Position numbers and translations under genes: made by a program. The notes under the pieces were generated by a model. That model saw nothing but the letters and a program-made list of their open reading frames with translations, was not told the DNA's origin and made no database searches. This document shows, one piece after another, positions 34,866 to 43,802 of a stretch of 64,000 nucleotides of DNA. Source of the DNA: JAAELZ01 sp965209105. Its GTDB lineage: Bacteria > Pseudomonadota > Gammaproteobacteria > Arenicellales > Poriferihabitantaceae. The stretch is taken from NCBI GenBank assembly GCA_965209105.1, contig CBDBQB010000033.1, positions 124,001 to 188,000 of the forward strand, read 5' to 3'. Positions within the stretch are counted from its first letter, which is position 1; each line of letters starts with the position of its first letter.

Positions 34866-35207
34866 ATGCCAAGTAAAAACAAAGCAGTATTCAAGATACT
34901 ATTTCGTCATCAAGACCAATTAATAGAGCTATATGCTCGAGGCGTTAGCCAAAGCAGCATGATGGCATTTGTTGAGGTTTCAGGGCTCATTTTTGATACC
35001 AAAACCGATGTTTTGATCGACCCTAGTGAAGAAAAACTAAAAACTGAATTCGGTGGCGTAAAAAGCACCTATATCCCGATTCACTCGATTATAAGAATTG
35101 ACGAGGTCACCGAAACAGGGGCAAATAAAATCCGCCCCTTAGCAAGCACGGAAAAAGGCGGCAACGTCGTCACCTCATTTCCTTATTCACCCAAGCCCAA
35201 ACCGTAA
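34866..35207 (+). CDS. DUF1820 family protein
   Basis: A 113-residue protein matching DUF1820 throughout: an N-terminal FKILFRHQDQLIELYARGV, FVEVSGLIFD, DPSEEKLKTEFGGVK, STYIPIHSIIRIDEV and a C-terminal KGGNVVTSFP. The family is conserved in gammaproteobacteria and usually near dacB or related genes; its function is unknown. No Shine-Dalgarno sequence is obvious. The SRPBCC gene follows 19 bp later on the same strand. Confidence 0.9.
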   Translation: MPSKNKAVFKILFRHQDQLIELYARGVSQSSMMAFVEVSGLIFDTKTDVLIDPSEEKLKTEFGGVKSTYIPIHSIIRIDEVTETGANKIRPLASTEKGGNVVTSFPYSPKPKP

Positions 35208-35226
35208 ATTCACAGGAGCCAATCAA

Positions 35227-35757
35227 ATGAAGGTCTTCAAATACATTGCCTTAAGCTTATGTGCGGTATTACTCATTCTAGGTATCGCAGGCTTTTTCCT
35301 ACCCACCACGCAGCACTTGGAGCGCGAAATTACCATCGAAGCACCCGCGAGCAGCGTGTTTGAATACCTGAACGATTTTCATAAGTTCAATGAATGGTCG
35401 CCCTGGGCAAAATTTGATTTGGCGACACAGTACGACTACTCTGGCCCCGAAACGGGCGTTGGCGCCAAAGTTAATTGGTCCAGCGAAAACCAGCACGTGG
35501 GCAGTGGCTCACAAGAAATTCTTGAATCGGTTCCTAATAAGTTTGTTAAAACCGCGCTGGATTTTGGCGCGGGTAGCCCAGCGAACGCCAGCTTCTCCTT
35601 GAGTGAAGCCGCCGGCCAAACCACGTTGGTTTGGGGATTTGATACAGAGCTCGATACAATTGTCTCGCGCTATTTCGGCTTGATGCTGGATAAGTGGGTG
35701 GGGACATCTTATGAAGAAGGCTTGGCCAATCTCAAGGAACTCCTTGAATCGAAATAG
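35227..35757 (+). CDS. membrane-anchored SRPBCC-family (polyketide cyclase/START-like) protein
   Basis: A 176-residue protein: an N-terminal hydrophobic anchor or signal (about 5-23), then an SRPBCC fold with REITIEAPASSVFEYLNDF, WSPWAKFD, a glycine-rich middle (GSGSQEILESVP) and a C-terminal helix (YEEGLANLKELLE). SRPBCC domains bind hydrophobic ligands; the bacterial examples with this anchor have no assigned role. It is preceded by a good ribosome binding site (AGGAGC, 35214-35219) and forms a pair with the DUF1820 gene. Confidence 0.88.
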   Translation: MKVFKYIALSLCAVLLILGIAGFFLPTTQHLEREITIEAPASSVFEYLNDFHKFNEWSPWAKFDLATQYDYSGPETGVGAKVNWSSENQHVGSGSQEILESVPNKFVKTALDFGAGSPANASFSLSEAAGQTTLVWGFDTELDTIVSRYFGLMLDKWVGTSYEEGLANLKELLESK

Positions 35758-35798
35758 CCGGAAACAAGCAATTTTAATATCTAAAAACTAAGCTCAGA

Positions 35799-38036
35799 AT
35801 GCAGAACGACCAAAGTTTAGAACGCATGGAAATGGCAGATTTTGCCGAACGCGCCTACTTAAATTACTCTATGTACGTCATCCTCGATCGTGCACTGCCG
35901 CACGTCGCCGATGGATTAAAGCCTGTGCAGCGGCGCATCGTTTATGCGATGAGTGATCTGGGGTTGCACGCCACCGCCAAATACAAAAAGTCTGCTCGCA
36001 CGGTCGGTGATGTATTGGGAAAATTCCATCCGCACGGCGATTCCGCGTGCTACGAAGCGATGGTCTTAATGGCGCAGCATTTTAGCTATCGCTATCCATT
36101 GATTGACGGACAAGGCAACTGGGGTTCGCCGGATGACCCCAAATCATTTGCCGCGATGCGTTATACCGAATCACGGATGACACCGTATGCCAAGTTACTG
36201 CTACAAGAGCTAGGCCAGGGCACCACCGATTGGGGTTTGAATTTTGACGGCACCTTAAAGGAACCCCGCTTGCTGCCCGCGCGCGTACCCAACGTGTTGT
36301 TGAACGGCGCATCGGGTATCGCCGTGGGCATGGCCACCGACATCCCGCCGCATAATATGCGCGAAGTCATTAGCGCCTGTGTTCATTTGCTCGAAACACC
36401 CAAGGCGACCACCGCTGAATTGTGTGAATTCATTCTAGGGCCTGATTTACCCACCGAGGGCGAAATCATCACCCCCCGCGCTGAAATACTCGAGATGTAT
36501 GAGACCGGGCGCGGCTCGGTGCGGCAACGCGCAATATGGGAAAAACAAAAGGGCGAGATCATCATTTCGGCGCTCCCGTATCAAGCATCTGGGAGCAAAA
36601 TTCTGGAACAAATCGCGGCGCAAATGGCGGCGAAGAAACTGCCGATGGTGTCCGATCTGCGCGATGAATCTGATCAAGAAAACCCCACGCGCTTGGTCAT
36701 CGAACCGCGCTCGAATCGGGTTGATGTTGAAGCTTTGATGCAACATCTTTTTGCCACCACCGATCTAGAGAAATCTTATCGCATCAATTTAAATATGATT
36801 GATGTCAGTGGCTCACCGCGCGTTTTTACCCTCAAAGAGTGTTTACAGGAATGGTTAGATTTTCGCTTAAGCACGGTTCGTCGGCGTTTGACGTATCGCT
36901 TAGAACATGTAACTGACCGATTGCACCTACTCGAAGGCTTGATGGTCGCGTTTTTGAATATCGATGAAGTCATTCGTATTATTCGTAACTCAGACAAACC
37001 TAAACCAGCCTTAATATCTGCTTTTGACCTGTCCACGCGCCAAGCTGAAGCGATCCTCGAATTAAGATTGCGTCAGATTGCCAAGCTTGAAGAAATTAAA
37101 ATTCAACAAGAGCAATCTGAGCTGGCCGAAGAGCAGGGTAAACTCGACGCCTTGCTTAAATCGAATCGGAAACTCAAAACCATGGTTCGCAAAGAGTTGG
37201 TCGCCGACGCTAAGGAGTTTGGCGATGAACGCCGCGCGCCCTTGGTTTCACGTAAGGCCGCCAAAGCCTTGGAGGAGAACCAATTGATTCCATCAGAATT
37301 GATTACCGTTATCCTGTCGGAAAAAGGCTGGATACGCGCGGCGAAAGGGCATGATATTGACGTACAAAATTTAAACTTTAAGTCGGGTGACCGCTTACTC
37401 TGTCACGTTGCAGGAAGAAGCAACGACCCTTTGGTTGTGCTTGATTCAACGGGACGAGCCTATAGCCTCACCGCGCATTCGCTGCCCTCAGCACGCAGTT
37501 TGGGCGAGCCGCTCAACAGTGGTTTAAACCCGCCGAATGGAGCCAGCTTTCAGAGCATGATGCTCGCCGAGGCCTCGCAACAATACATCTTAAGCAGCAG
37601 TGCTGGCTACGGTTATATTGGCGAACTCGGCGAAATGGTCTCGCGCAATAAAGCGGGTAAAGCAGCGCTGAAGGTGCCCGACGGCGCAACCGTTCTACAA
37701 GCACAAAAAGTAGACAATGTTGATGACGACTGGATCGCAGTGGTCTCCAACACGGGGAGATTATTGATCTTCACCGCGTTTGAGTTGCCAACACTCTCGC
37801 GCGGCAAGGGTGTCAAATTGATCAATATCCCGAAAGGAAAATTTACCACCGGTGAAGAATTCGTGGTGAGTATTTGCGCCTTTCACGAAGGTCAGAAGTT
37901 ACGCGTTCACGCAGGCAAACGCTACGTCAACTTAAAACCCAGTGATTTTGAGCCCTACATTGGTAGTCGTGCACAACGCGGGAAGTATCTTCCTCGCGGT
38001 TTTCGACTGGCTCAAATTATTGAAGCAATAGATTAG
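35799..38036 (+). CDS. parC: DNA topoisomerase IV subunit A
   Basis: A 745-residue ParC. The catalytic tyrosine is Tyr122 in AAMRYTE, and the helix with HPHGDSACYEA carries Ser82 and Glu86, equivalent to E. coli Ser80 and Glu84. Both are wild-type, so no classical quinolone-resistance change is seen. The C-terminal part is a five- or six-bladed DNA-wrapping domain, shorter than in GyrA, which confirms ParC. It decatenates daughter chromosomes with ParE. parE is not in the window. Confidence 0.95.
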   Translation: MQNDQSLERMEMADFAERAYLNYSMYVILDRALPHVADGLKPVQRRIVYAMSDLGLHATAKYKKSARTVGDVLGKFHPHGDSACYEAMVLMAQHFSYRYPLIDGQGNWGSPDDPKSFAAMRYTESRMTPYAKLLLQELGQGTTDWGLNFDGTLKEPRLLPARVPNVLLNGASGIAVGMATDIPPHNMREVISACVHLLETPKATTAELCEFILGPDLPTEGEIITPRAEILEMYETGRGSVRQRAIWEKQKGEIIISALPYQASGSKILEQIAAQMAAKKLPMVSDLRDESDQENPTRLVIEPRSNRVDVEALMQHLFATTDLEKSYRINLNMIDVSGSPRVFTLKECLQEWLDFRLSTVRRRLTYRLEHVTDRLHLLEGLMVAFLNIDEVIRIIRNSDKPKPALISAFDLSTRQAEAILELRLRQIAKLEEIKIQQEQSELAEEQGKLDALLKSNRKLKTMVRKELVADAKEFGDERRAPLVSRKAAKALEENQLIPSELITVILSEKGWIRAAKGHDIDVQNLNFKSGDRLLCHVAGRSNDPLVVLDSTGRAYSLTAHSLPSARSLGEPLNSGLNPPNGASFQSMMLAEASQQYILSSSAGYGYIGELGEMVSRNKAGKAALKVPDGATVLQAQKVDNVDDDWIAVVSNTGRLLIFTAFELPTLSRGKGVKLINIPKGKFTTGEEFVVSICAFHEGQKLRVHAGKRYVNLKPSDFEPYIGSRAQRGKYLPRGFRLAQIIEAID

Positions 38037-38038
38037 CA

Positions 38039-38467
38039 TTGCGACAATTTTTAGACACCTACACGGGCAAAATGCACGGCGTCTTACGCTGGCACCAACT
38101 TGAAACGATTTGGCACAAGCTATCAGCAGACGAGGGATGGTACTTGTACGAGATCGGCAGGAACCTGCCTGAAGAACGCATTACAGCCTATGAACTACAA
38201 GCCGCTACGCGCGAAATTGATGACTTTTTGCATCAAGAGCACGATGCGGATTTTTGCGGGCTGGTCTATACTGACAATTTGGACAATCCAAGCTTACTCA
38301 AAATTTATCATCCAAAAAAAATGGGTGCATCTTGTGGCAGCAGCAGATCAACGGTTTTACCCAAGTGGACTTTATCGAAGATGCCTCCGATAGATCTGAT
38401 CGAGTGGTCGCTGCAAAAAAACGAAAAGCCTGCTTGGTGGAAACACATGCTGAAAAAATCTGCCTAA
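38039..38467 (+). CDS. conserved protein of unknown function downstream of parC
   Basis: A 142-residue protein reading from a TTG at 38039, 2 bp after the parC stop. The N-terminal RQFLDTYTGKMHGVLRWHQL, middle DADFCGLVYTDNLDNPSLLKIYHP (read without linkers) and GASCGSS motif recur in a conserved gammaproteobacterial family that I recognise by pattern but cannot name. Two cysteines sit in the most conserved parts. No ATG upstream is possible; an internal ATG at 38072 would drop the conserved N-terminus. It is probably co-transcribed with parC. Confidence 0.75.
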   Translation: MRQFLDTYTGKMHGVLRWHQLETIWHKLSADEGWYLYEIGRNLPEERITAYELQAATREIDDFLHQEHDADFCGLVYTDNLDNPSLLKIYHPKKMGASCGSSRSTVLPKWTLSKMPPIDLIEWSLQKNEKPAWWKHMLKKSA

Positions 38468-38630
38468 GGCCAAGCAAGCCTGATGACGAGCCAATTAAAA
38501 AGCATTACTTAAAGCGCCCACAGCATAACTCCAGCACAAGATAAAGTGCCTAATAGTTTCCAATCTTTTCGCTAAAATATCGCGCAATCGCTTGCTATTA
38601 CCCTCCATTTTGTCAAACACCTTGCAAACA

Positions 38631-39071
38631 TTATCTCCTTTTCCTATGCGCTTTTTTATGCAGAGGTCTCTTAAGATTAACGGTAAGTGTTTTGCCCCCG
38701 AAGCCGTCGCGAATGTCGTGAGCCCGTACCGTGACGCTATCCACCTCCGGCGGAATAACGATATTGCTTTGTGAGCGGGTGAAGGGTTGCTCCTCAATGT
38801 GTGGGTGCCACAGGGTTTTTGTAAATGCCTCCGTTGAATTTGGTTTTATTACCTTACCATTTGGCAATATCACGTCCCAGCCATCAGCATAATCCTCCCA
38901 GCCGGTGTCTGGATGTTCGACGCTTACCCTGAAAGTCCAAGTGCCATTGCTGTTCTCGTTCGCTTCAACATTGAGCACATCTGCATTGCCCTGCGCAGCG
39001 ATCGTGTCGAGCGACAATATTAAGAATACGGCACCTAAAACACTAAGAACAATTTTTAAACCTTGTTTCAT
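38631..39071 (-). CDS. exported protein of unknown function
   Basis: A 146-residue exported protein. I begin at the ATG at 39071, which gives a signal peptide (MKQGLKIVLSVLGAVFLILS, cleavage near AAQG) and a GAG 6 nt upstream. The mature domain is beta-rich, with TWTFRVSVEHPDTGWEDY, GWDVILPNGKV and FTRSQSNIVIP. I recognise this as a conserved secreted family without a name. The C-terminus is Lys/Arg-rich (KKAHRKRR). It is isolated and convergent to the parC group. Confidence 0.75.
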   Translation of the reverse strand: MKQGLKIVLSVLGAVFLILSLDTIAAQGNADVLNVEANENSNGTWTFRVSVEHPDTGWEDYADGWDVILPNGKVIKPNSTEAFTKTLWHPHIEEQPFTRSQSNIVIPPEVDSVTVRAHDIRDGFGGKTLTVNLKRPLHKKAHRKRR

Positions 39072-39178
39072 TTGTTTCTCAAAAAGATCGTTGCTGAGTT
39101 GTCCTTCCATCATATTACATCAGTGAGACACAGCGAACGTGGTAAAGTTCGCGCTCCTGATTTCTTCCTCGCAAGATC

Positions 39179-40165
39179 TTGAACACCGAGCTCAATATTC
39201 TCTATACCGGCGGCACTCTCGGCATGGTGCCCAGCACAAAAGGCTTGGTGCCGGGAAGTGATTTAGCCGCGCGTTTTAGAAAGTTACTTGCTCGTTCCCC
39301 GGGCGATCAAGCTACGCTTAAGGACATCAATTGGACAATCACAGAAATGCGACCGTTGCTCGACAGCGCCAATATGATGCCTGCAAACTGGGAGAATCTG
39401 GCGGATCACTGCAAGCAGTCAGAGAATCAAGCGATGGTGATAGTGCAAGGCACCGATACGCTTGCCTATACTGCCAGTGCCTTGGCTTTTTTGCTTTCGT
39501 CCACCGAAAAAACCATCATTATCAGCGGCGCACAAAAGCCTTTAGAAGCGGAGCATGGCGATGCGGCTGGCAACCTCATAGGCGCCTTGGTCGCTGCGCG
39601 TGATGCAAAGTTCGGTGTATGGGTCTATTTCGACAAACAACTCTTGCCCGCGTCTAGAGTCGTCAAAAAGGACGCGCTGAATCCCGCCGGTTTTGCCGCC
39701 CCTCGGCGGGGCCTTGGTTCCGCTCCGTCCAACAACACGCCGCTTAAGTGGCAAGCCAAAACACGCAATTGGAGTGATCTCAACATCCCTGTCGTGCATT
39801 TTACACCCGGCGAAATGGGCACACATTTAGACACACTGATCGCCGCAGACCCCCAAGCAATTATTTTATCTTTATACGGCTTGGGAACATTGCCTGATCG
39901 TAACGCCGAGGTACTCGGCGCACTTGCAATCGCGCAATCTCAAGATGTCGTCGTGGTCGCGATCTCTCAATCATATATTGGGCAAATCGATTTTTCCGTT
40001 TACGCAACGGGTTCAAAATTGGCGAAACTCGGCGTCATCAGCGGCCGCGATATGACCTTGGAAGCCGCCTATACAAAACTCATGGTGTTGTTCCGCATGG
40101 GCTATTCTCGCGATGAAATTCGAGCACTATTGCCACGACCCATTGCAAACGAGTTGAGCCCCTAA
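39179..40165 (+). CDS. ansA: type I L-asparaginase
   Basis: A 328-residue asparaginase. The N-terminal nucleophile threonine is in YTGGTLGMV (Thr13), and the second catalytic cluster is VQGTDTLAYTASALAFLL. The absence of a signal peptide and the length indicate the cytoplasmic type I enzyme (AnsA-like), converting asparagine to aspartate. The start is the TTG at 39179; the only upstream in-frame codons run back to a stop without another start. A DUF2288 gene follows 2 bp downstream. Confidence 0.85.
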   Translation: MNTELNILYTGGTLGMVPSTKGLVPGSDLAARFRKLLARSPGDQATLKDINWTITEMRPLLDSANMMPANWENLADHCKQSENQAMVIVQGTDTLAYTASALAFLLSSTEKTIIISGAQKPLEAEHGDAAGNLIGALVAARDAKFGVWVYFDKQLLPASRVVKKDALNPAGFAAPRRGLGSAPSNNTPLKWQAKTRNWSDLNIPVVHFTPGEMGTHLDTLIAADPQAIILSLYGLGTLPDRNAEVLGALAIAQSQDVVVVAISQSYIGQIDFSVYATGSKLAKLGVISGRDMTLEAAYTKLMVLFRMGYSRDEIRALLPRPIANELSP

Positions 40166-40167
40166 CG

Positions 40168-40470
40168 ATGCCCGACGCTCGCATTCAAAAAAACAAACTC
40201 AATCTGGAAACCGCACAAATCGCCTGGACGGAACTACAGCGGTTTTTTGCCGCGGGCTCAGTAATATGGGCGGATGCACAGCTCGATCTCATAGACGTAG
40301 CGCACGCCATCGCAGAAGACGACAGCAGGCTAGTTAAGCAATGGATGGATGCTCAACAGATCGCGCAAGTGTCTGATCAACAAGCCAAGCAGTGGCTCGC
40401 AGAAGATGCGCTTTTATGGTCGGTGGTAGTGCGGCCATTGGTCGTTATTCAAGAGATACGCCGTTCATAA
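40168..40470 (+). CDS. DUF2288 domain-containing protein
   Basis: A 100-residue protein matching DUF2288: ETAQIAWTELQRFFAAGSVI at the N-terminus, VAHAIAEDDSRLVKQWMDA in the middle and LWSVVVRPLVVIQEIR at the end. The family has no assigned function. It sits 2 bp after the asparaginase stop and 2 bp before the ZIP gene start codon, in what looks like one operon. Confidence 0.88.
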   Translation: MPDARIQKNKLNLETAQIAWTELQRFFAAGSVIWADAQLDLIDVAHAIAEDDSRLVKQWMDAQQIAQVSDQQAKQWLAEDALLWSVVVRPLVVIQEIRRS

Positions 40471-40472
40471 TT

Positions 40473-41204
40473 ATGAGTGAATTGGCCATTGTTCTACTGC
40501 TCGCTTGCCTGCCCGCTTTAGGGAATTTAACCGGTGGCGTGGTTGCTGAGCTCTTTAAGGTATCACGCGGGGCACTAAGCATTGCCCTGCACTTAGCCGC
40601 CGGTATTTTGATCGCGGTGGTCGGCCTTGAACTGATGGGCGGCGCCTTGGAACATTCACCCCAGTGGCTAATCTTGCTGGCATTTATTGGCGGCGGCTTA
40701 TTCTATTTGCTGATTGATAACAATATCGACACCCTATCTCGCCGTATGGGCTTGAGTGAAAAGCAACATACCGGCTCGGTCGCCATCTATATTGCCGTAT
40801 CGATAGACCTATTCACTGACGGCATTATGATCGGCGCGGGTACGAGCATTAGCTATAGCCTCGGCCTATTGCTGGCCATCGGCCAAGTATCGGCTGATCT
40901 TCCTGAAGGCTTTGCTTGCAACGCCAGCTTCCAAAGCGCGGGTGTCGAGCGTTCGAAAAGATTGGTATTGATGGTCTCGTTTTTTATTCCAGTACTGCTT
41001 GGCGCCTTGATTGGTTATGGCTTAGTGCGTAACGCGGATGTGTTTTATCAGTATTTGCTGCTCGCCTTTACCGCCGGAATACTGCTCACCACAGCCATTG
41101 AAGATATGCATGGTGAGGCACACGAAGTTGACGTGCCGCACTATTCGCCAATTGCCCTTGTGCTAGGTTTTAGCCTATTTGCGTTGGTCAGCATTTATTT
41201 TTAG
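40473..41204 (+). CDS. ZIP-family metal transporter
   Basis: A 243-residue integral membrane protein with about eight helices. ISYSLGLLLAIGQVSADLPEGF resembles the metal-binding helix of ZIP proteins, where HNxPEG is usual; here ADLPEG replaces the His-Asn pair. SIDLFTDGIMIGAG fits the preceding helix. ZIP proteins import zinc, iron or related divalent metals; the altered residue makes the substrate uncertain. I start at the ATG at 40473, past the DUF2288 stop, since an earlier in-frame start would overlap that gene. Confidence 0.82.
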   Translation: MSELAIVLLLACLPALGNLTGGVVAELFKVSRGALSIALHLAAGILIAVVGLELMGGALEHSPQWLILLAFIGGGLFYLLIDNNIDTLSRRMGLSEKQHTGSVAIYIAVSIDLFTDGIMIGAGTSISYSLGLLLAIGQVSADLPEGFACNASFQSAGVERSKRLVLMVSFFIPVLLGALIGYGLVRNADVFYQYLLLAFTAGILLTTAIEDMHGEAHEVDVPHYSPIALVLGFSLFALVSIYF

Positions 41205-41290
41205 CCCTTCCCTGCTTGCCCCTTTTATCTATGCCCCCGCGATTTAATTTCTGTTAGGCTCTCTGCCCGTTTAGCCATCAAACCCCACGT

Positions 41291-41662
41291 ATGAGATATC
41301 TGCTCGCCATAGTATTAAACGGTATTGCCCAAATTGAGTATGATCGCAACAAGCCCTTGCCCACCAAGCAAGCCGATTACATTGATAAGATGGATACCCG
41401 CATGAACAATGGAATCGGTATTGGTGAAAAAGAAATTCCCAGCCCTGACAGCGATCAACGTGCCCAGTTTGTGGCGTCCAATCTCTACCACGCGATCAAG
41501 GCCAATAACGAAACCATTGCCGCTGCGATGACCGCATATTTAGCGGTAAGAGTCCCTGCGCTCAAGCAAGTTCAAATATCAGACAAAGAAGGTGACGTTG
41601 CAATTGAGTTGATTTACGACAAGGAATACAAAGGGCAGATTGGCGTGAGATTCGAGGCTTAG
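41291..41662 (+). CDS. hypothetical protein
   Basis: A 123-residue protein that I do not recognise. It has no signal peptide; the N-terminus is mildly hydrophobic (MRYLLAIVLNGIAQIEYDR), and the rest is mixed alpha/beta, with KPLPTKQADYIDKMDTRM and VAIELIYDKEYKGQIGVRFE. Composition and codon use look like its neighbours. It is 86 bp after the ZIP gene. Confidence 0.6.
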   Translation: MRYLLAIVLNGIAQIEYDRNKPLPTKQADYIDKMDTRMNNGIGIGEKEIPSPDSDQRAQFVASNLYHAIKANNETIAAAMTAYLAVRVPALKQVQISDKEGDVAIELIYDKEYKGQIGVRFEA

Positions 41663-41849
41663 CTGCCTTTCTCCACAAATCTTTAGTCCACGCTGAAGGA
41701 GGAATCAGCAATCTATCGGCGGGTTATTCAAAACAGAAGAAGTAGAAGTTAAACCGAGTAACGTGCGTTTTCGCACAGAACGGGGTCAATTGAAAAGTTA
41801 GTATTCTTTTCACTGACAATCAACTGAATTTCACTATTGAGCCCGCAAT

Positions 41850-42422
41850 TTGAAAATACTACCCATTGATCGACTAATACAACTTGGTTTGCTGTTACTC
41901 ATCCCTAATGCACTTTTCGCCGGTAGCTGCGGAGAACAATTCGCGCGTTGTGCCGCACTGACTAATCATTGCGACAGAGCAACTTGTGCAAAGCAGGCGC
42001 TAGATTACGACTATTGTCCGGATCGAGCTGATCACGTTTACATGGTCTACCAATATGAATTAGGGCTTTGCAATCAAAACCAAGCTCAGCGGCGCCAAGA
42101 GGGTAATGTGCGATCAAGTGACTGGGGGAAAAACACTTGGAACAATACGATTCAACAAATTGGCGACGTCGCAGATAAAATTCAAAACCGATCAACAAGC
42201 CACGAACGTAATCAAGCTTTACTTCAGTCTTCCCGAAATATAGCGTGGGGCATGCACCGGTGGCGAAACGGTATCACCATCGGTTCCGCCGGCATTGCTG
42301 GTGTAGCATTGTGGAGTCTAAGCTGGCCTTGGCTGATCGGTGGCGCTGCCGTCAGCGGCGTTATAGGTTATTTCAGCCCCGATATGTTTGGAGTTGTTAC
42401 AGAAAGAATGTTTGGTGGCTAA
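41850..42422 (+). CDS. exported, cysteine-rich hypothetical protein with C-terminal hydrophobic segment
   Basis: A 190-residue protein I do not recognise. It reads from a TTG at 41850 and begins with a signal peptide (LIQLGLLLLIPNALFAGS). The first 60 mature residues carry six cysteines (e.g. SCGEQFARCAAL, CDRATCAKQ), suggesting disulfides. A polar middle follows, then a glycine-rich hydrophobic stretch (WLIGGAAVSGVIGYFS) that could lie in the membrane. Transcription could start in the 188-bp gap before it. Confidence 0.6.
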   Translation: MKILPIDRLIQLGLLLLIPNALFAGSCGEQFARCAALTNHCDRATCAKQALDYDYCPDRADHVYMVYQYELGLCNQNQAQRRQEGNVRSSDWGKNTWNNTIQQIGDVADKIQNRSTSHERNQALLQSSRNIAWGMHRWRNGITIGSAGIAGVALWSLSWPWLIGGAAVSGVIGYFSPDMFGVVTERMFGG

Positions 42423-42444
42423 ATATTGAGGCTGCGAATTCCTG

Positions 42445-43782
42445 TCAAAGCCCAATCGTGTAAGCCAAGCCTACCAAGGCGGAGGCAGCAATCACCGGCA
42501 CAAAGCCTATCTTAAAGCGGAATAATGCGATAAATGCCGCAATACCAATGAGGGCTGAAAACCACTCGAAACTACCGTCGAAGCCTTCCGGCCATAAGAC
42601 GTGATAAGCAAAAAACATCGCTAAATTTAGGATCACGCCGACCACCGCTGCCGTGATGCCAGTGAGCGGCGCGGTGAATTTAAGATCATCACGCGTGGCT
42701 TCCACGGCGGGCCCACCCGCCAAGATAAATAAAAATGACGGCAAAAAAGTAAAAAATGTCGCCACGCTTGCGCCTATAAATCCTGCCAACGGTAGCATGC
42801 TCGCACCAAAAATGGCCTTGGTCCATGCCCCCACAAAGCCAACAAACGCGACCACCATAATCAGCGGGCCGGGCGTTGTTTCACCCAGCGCTAAACCATC
42901 GATCATTTGTGTGCCACTTAACCAGCCGTACTGATCGACCCCGCCCTGATAGACATAAGGCAATACAGCATAAGCGCCACCGAATGTCACCAACGCCGCC
43001 TTACTAAAAAACACACCCATTTGGCTTAAGGTGCTTTGCCATCCGCCTTGACTGACCAACCATGCCATGACCAGCGCACCCAACGCTAAGCCAACACTGA
43101 GCACAGATAAAACACGGCTTACTTTAAACTGGGCGTGATCAGGCGTTGGCGTGTCATCATCGATGATCGCAGGCCCAAAGCTTTCACCCGATGCACCGTG
43201 GTGCGCGCTGGCTGCGAACTGCTCCGGCCACAGTTTGGCACCCATTATGCCCATCAAGCCAGCGGCCAATACGATGTATGGGAAAGGAATTTTAAGCGCA
43301 AAAATCGCGATAAAGGCGAGCACCGCGATCCCGCGTGTTAGCGTATTCGGCAATGCTCGAGAGCCGATTCGATACGCTGCAAATAAAACTATCGCGGTGA
43401 CCGCGGGCTTGATCCCATACAGAACGCCCGCCACAGCCGGCACATTACCGTACGCCAAATAAACCCACGTCAAGCCGCTCAATATCAGCAAGGAAGGCAG
43501 CACAAATAAAACGCCCGCCATCACACCGCCCCTTACGCCGTGCATCAACCAACCGATATAGGTCGCTAATTGCTGTGCTTCGGGGCCGGGTAATACCATG
43601 GTGTAATTCAGCGCATGTAAAAAGCGTTTTTCGGAAATCCAGCGGCGCTTTTCCACCAGTTCTTGGTGCATCATACTGATCTGCCCCGCGGGGCCGCCAA
43701 AACTAATAAAGCCCAACTTGAGCCAATACAAAAAAGCTTCCGTTAATGAAATTGGCGGGGGGGCGATTTGATCCGTACTCAT
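42445..43782 (-). CDS. chrA: chromate transporter, CHR family (two-domain ChrA)
   Basis: A 445-residue protein of two homologous CHR halves. Each half starts with the family motif: KLGFISFGGPAGQISMM near the N-terminus and KAALVTFGGAYAVLPYV in the second half. The PGPEAQQLATYIGW and EGFDG-type segments are also typical. ChrA exports chromate and gives resistance; CHR genes without other resistance genes may have other anion substrates. I start at the ATG at 43782 rather than the TTG before it. It follows gpmI by 20 bp. Confidence 0.9.
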   Translation of the reverse strand: MSTDQIAPPPISLTEAFLYWLKLGFISFGGPAGQISMMHQELVEKRRWISEKRFLHALNYTMVLPGPEAQQLATYIGWLMHGVRGGVMAGVLFVLPSLLILSGLTWVYLAYGNVPAVAGVLYGIKPAVTAIVLFAAYRIGSRALPNTLTRGIAVLAFIAIFALKIPFPYIVLAAGLMGIMGAKLWPEQFAASAHHGASGESFGPAIIDDDTPTPDHAQFKVSRVLSVLSVGLALGALVMAWLVSQGGWQSTLSQMGVFFSKAALVTFGGAYAVLPYVYQGGVDQYGWLSGTQMIDGLALGETTPGPLIMVVAFVGFVGAWTKAIFGASMLPLAGFIGASVATFFTFLPSFLFILAGGPAVEATRDDLKFTAPLTGITAAVVGVILNLAMFFAYHVLWPEGFDGSFEWFSALIGIAAFIALFRFKIGFVPVIAASALVGLAYTIGL

Positions 43783-43802
43783 CAAATTTCTGTCGCTTTA
43801 CG

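Noticed and set aside
35799..38036. Quinolone-resistance mutation in parC
   Set aside because: The residues equivalent to Ser80 and Glu84 are wild-type (Ser82, Glu86 here).
38495..38797. Leftward frame of 100 codons overlapping the exported protein gene
   Set aside because: It overlaps the better-supported gene at 38631-39071 in another frame and has no signal, domain or ribosome binding site.
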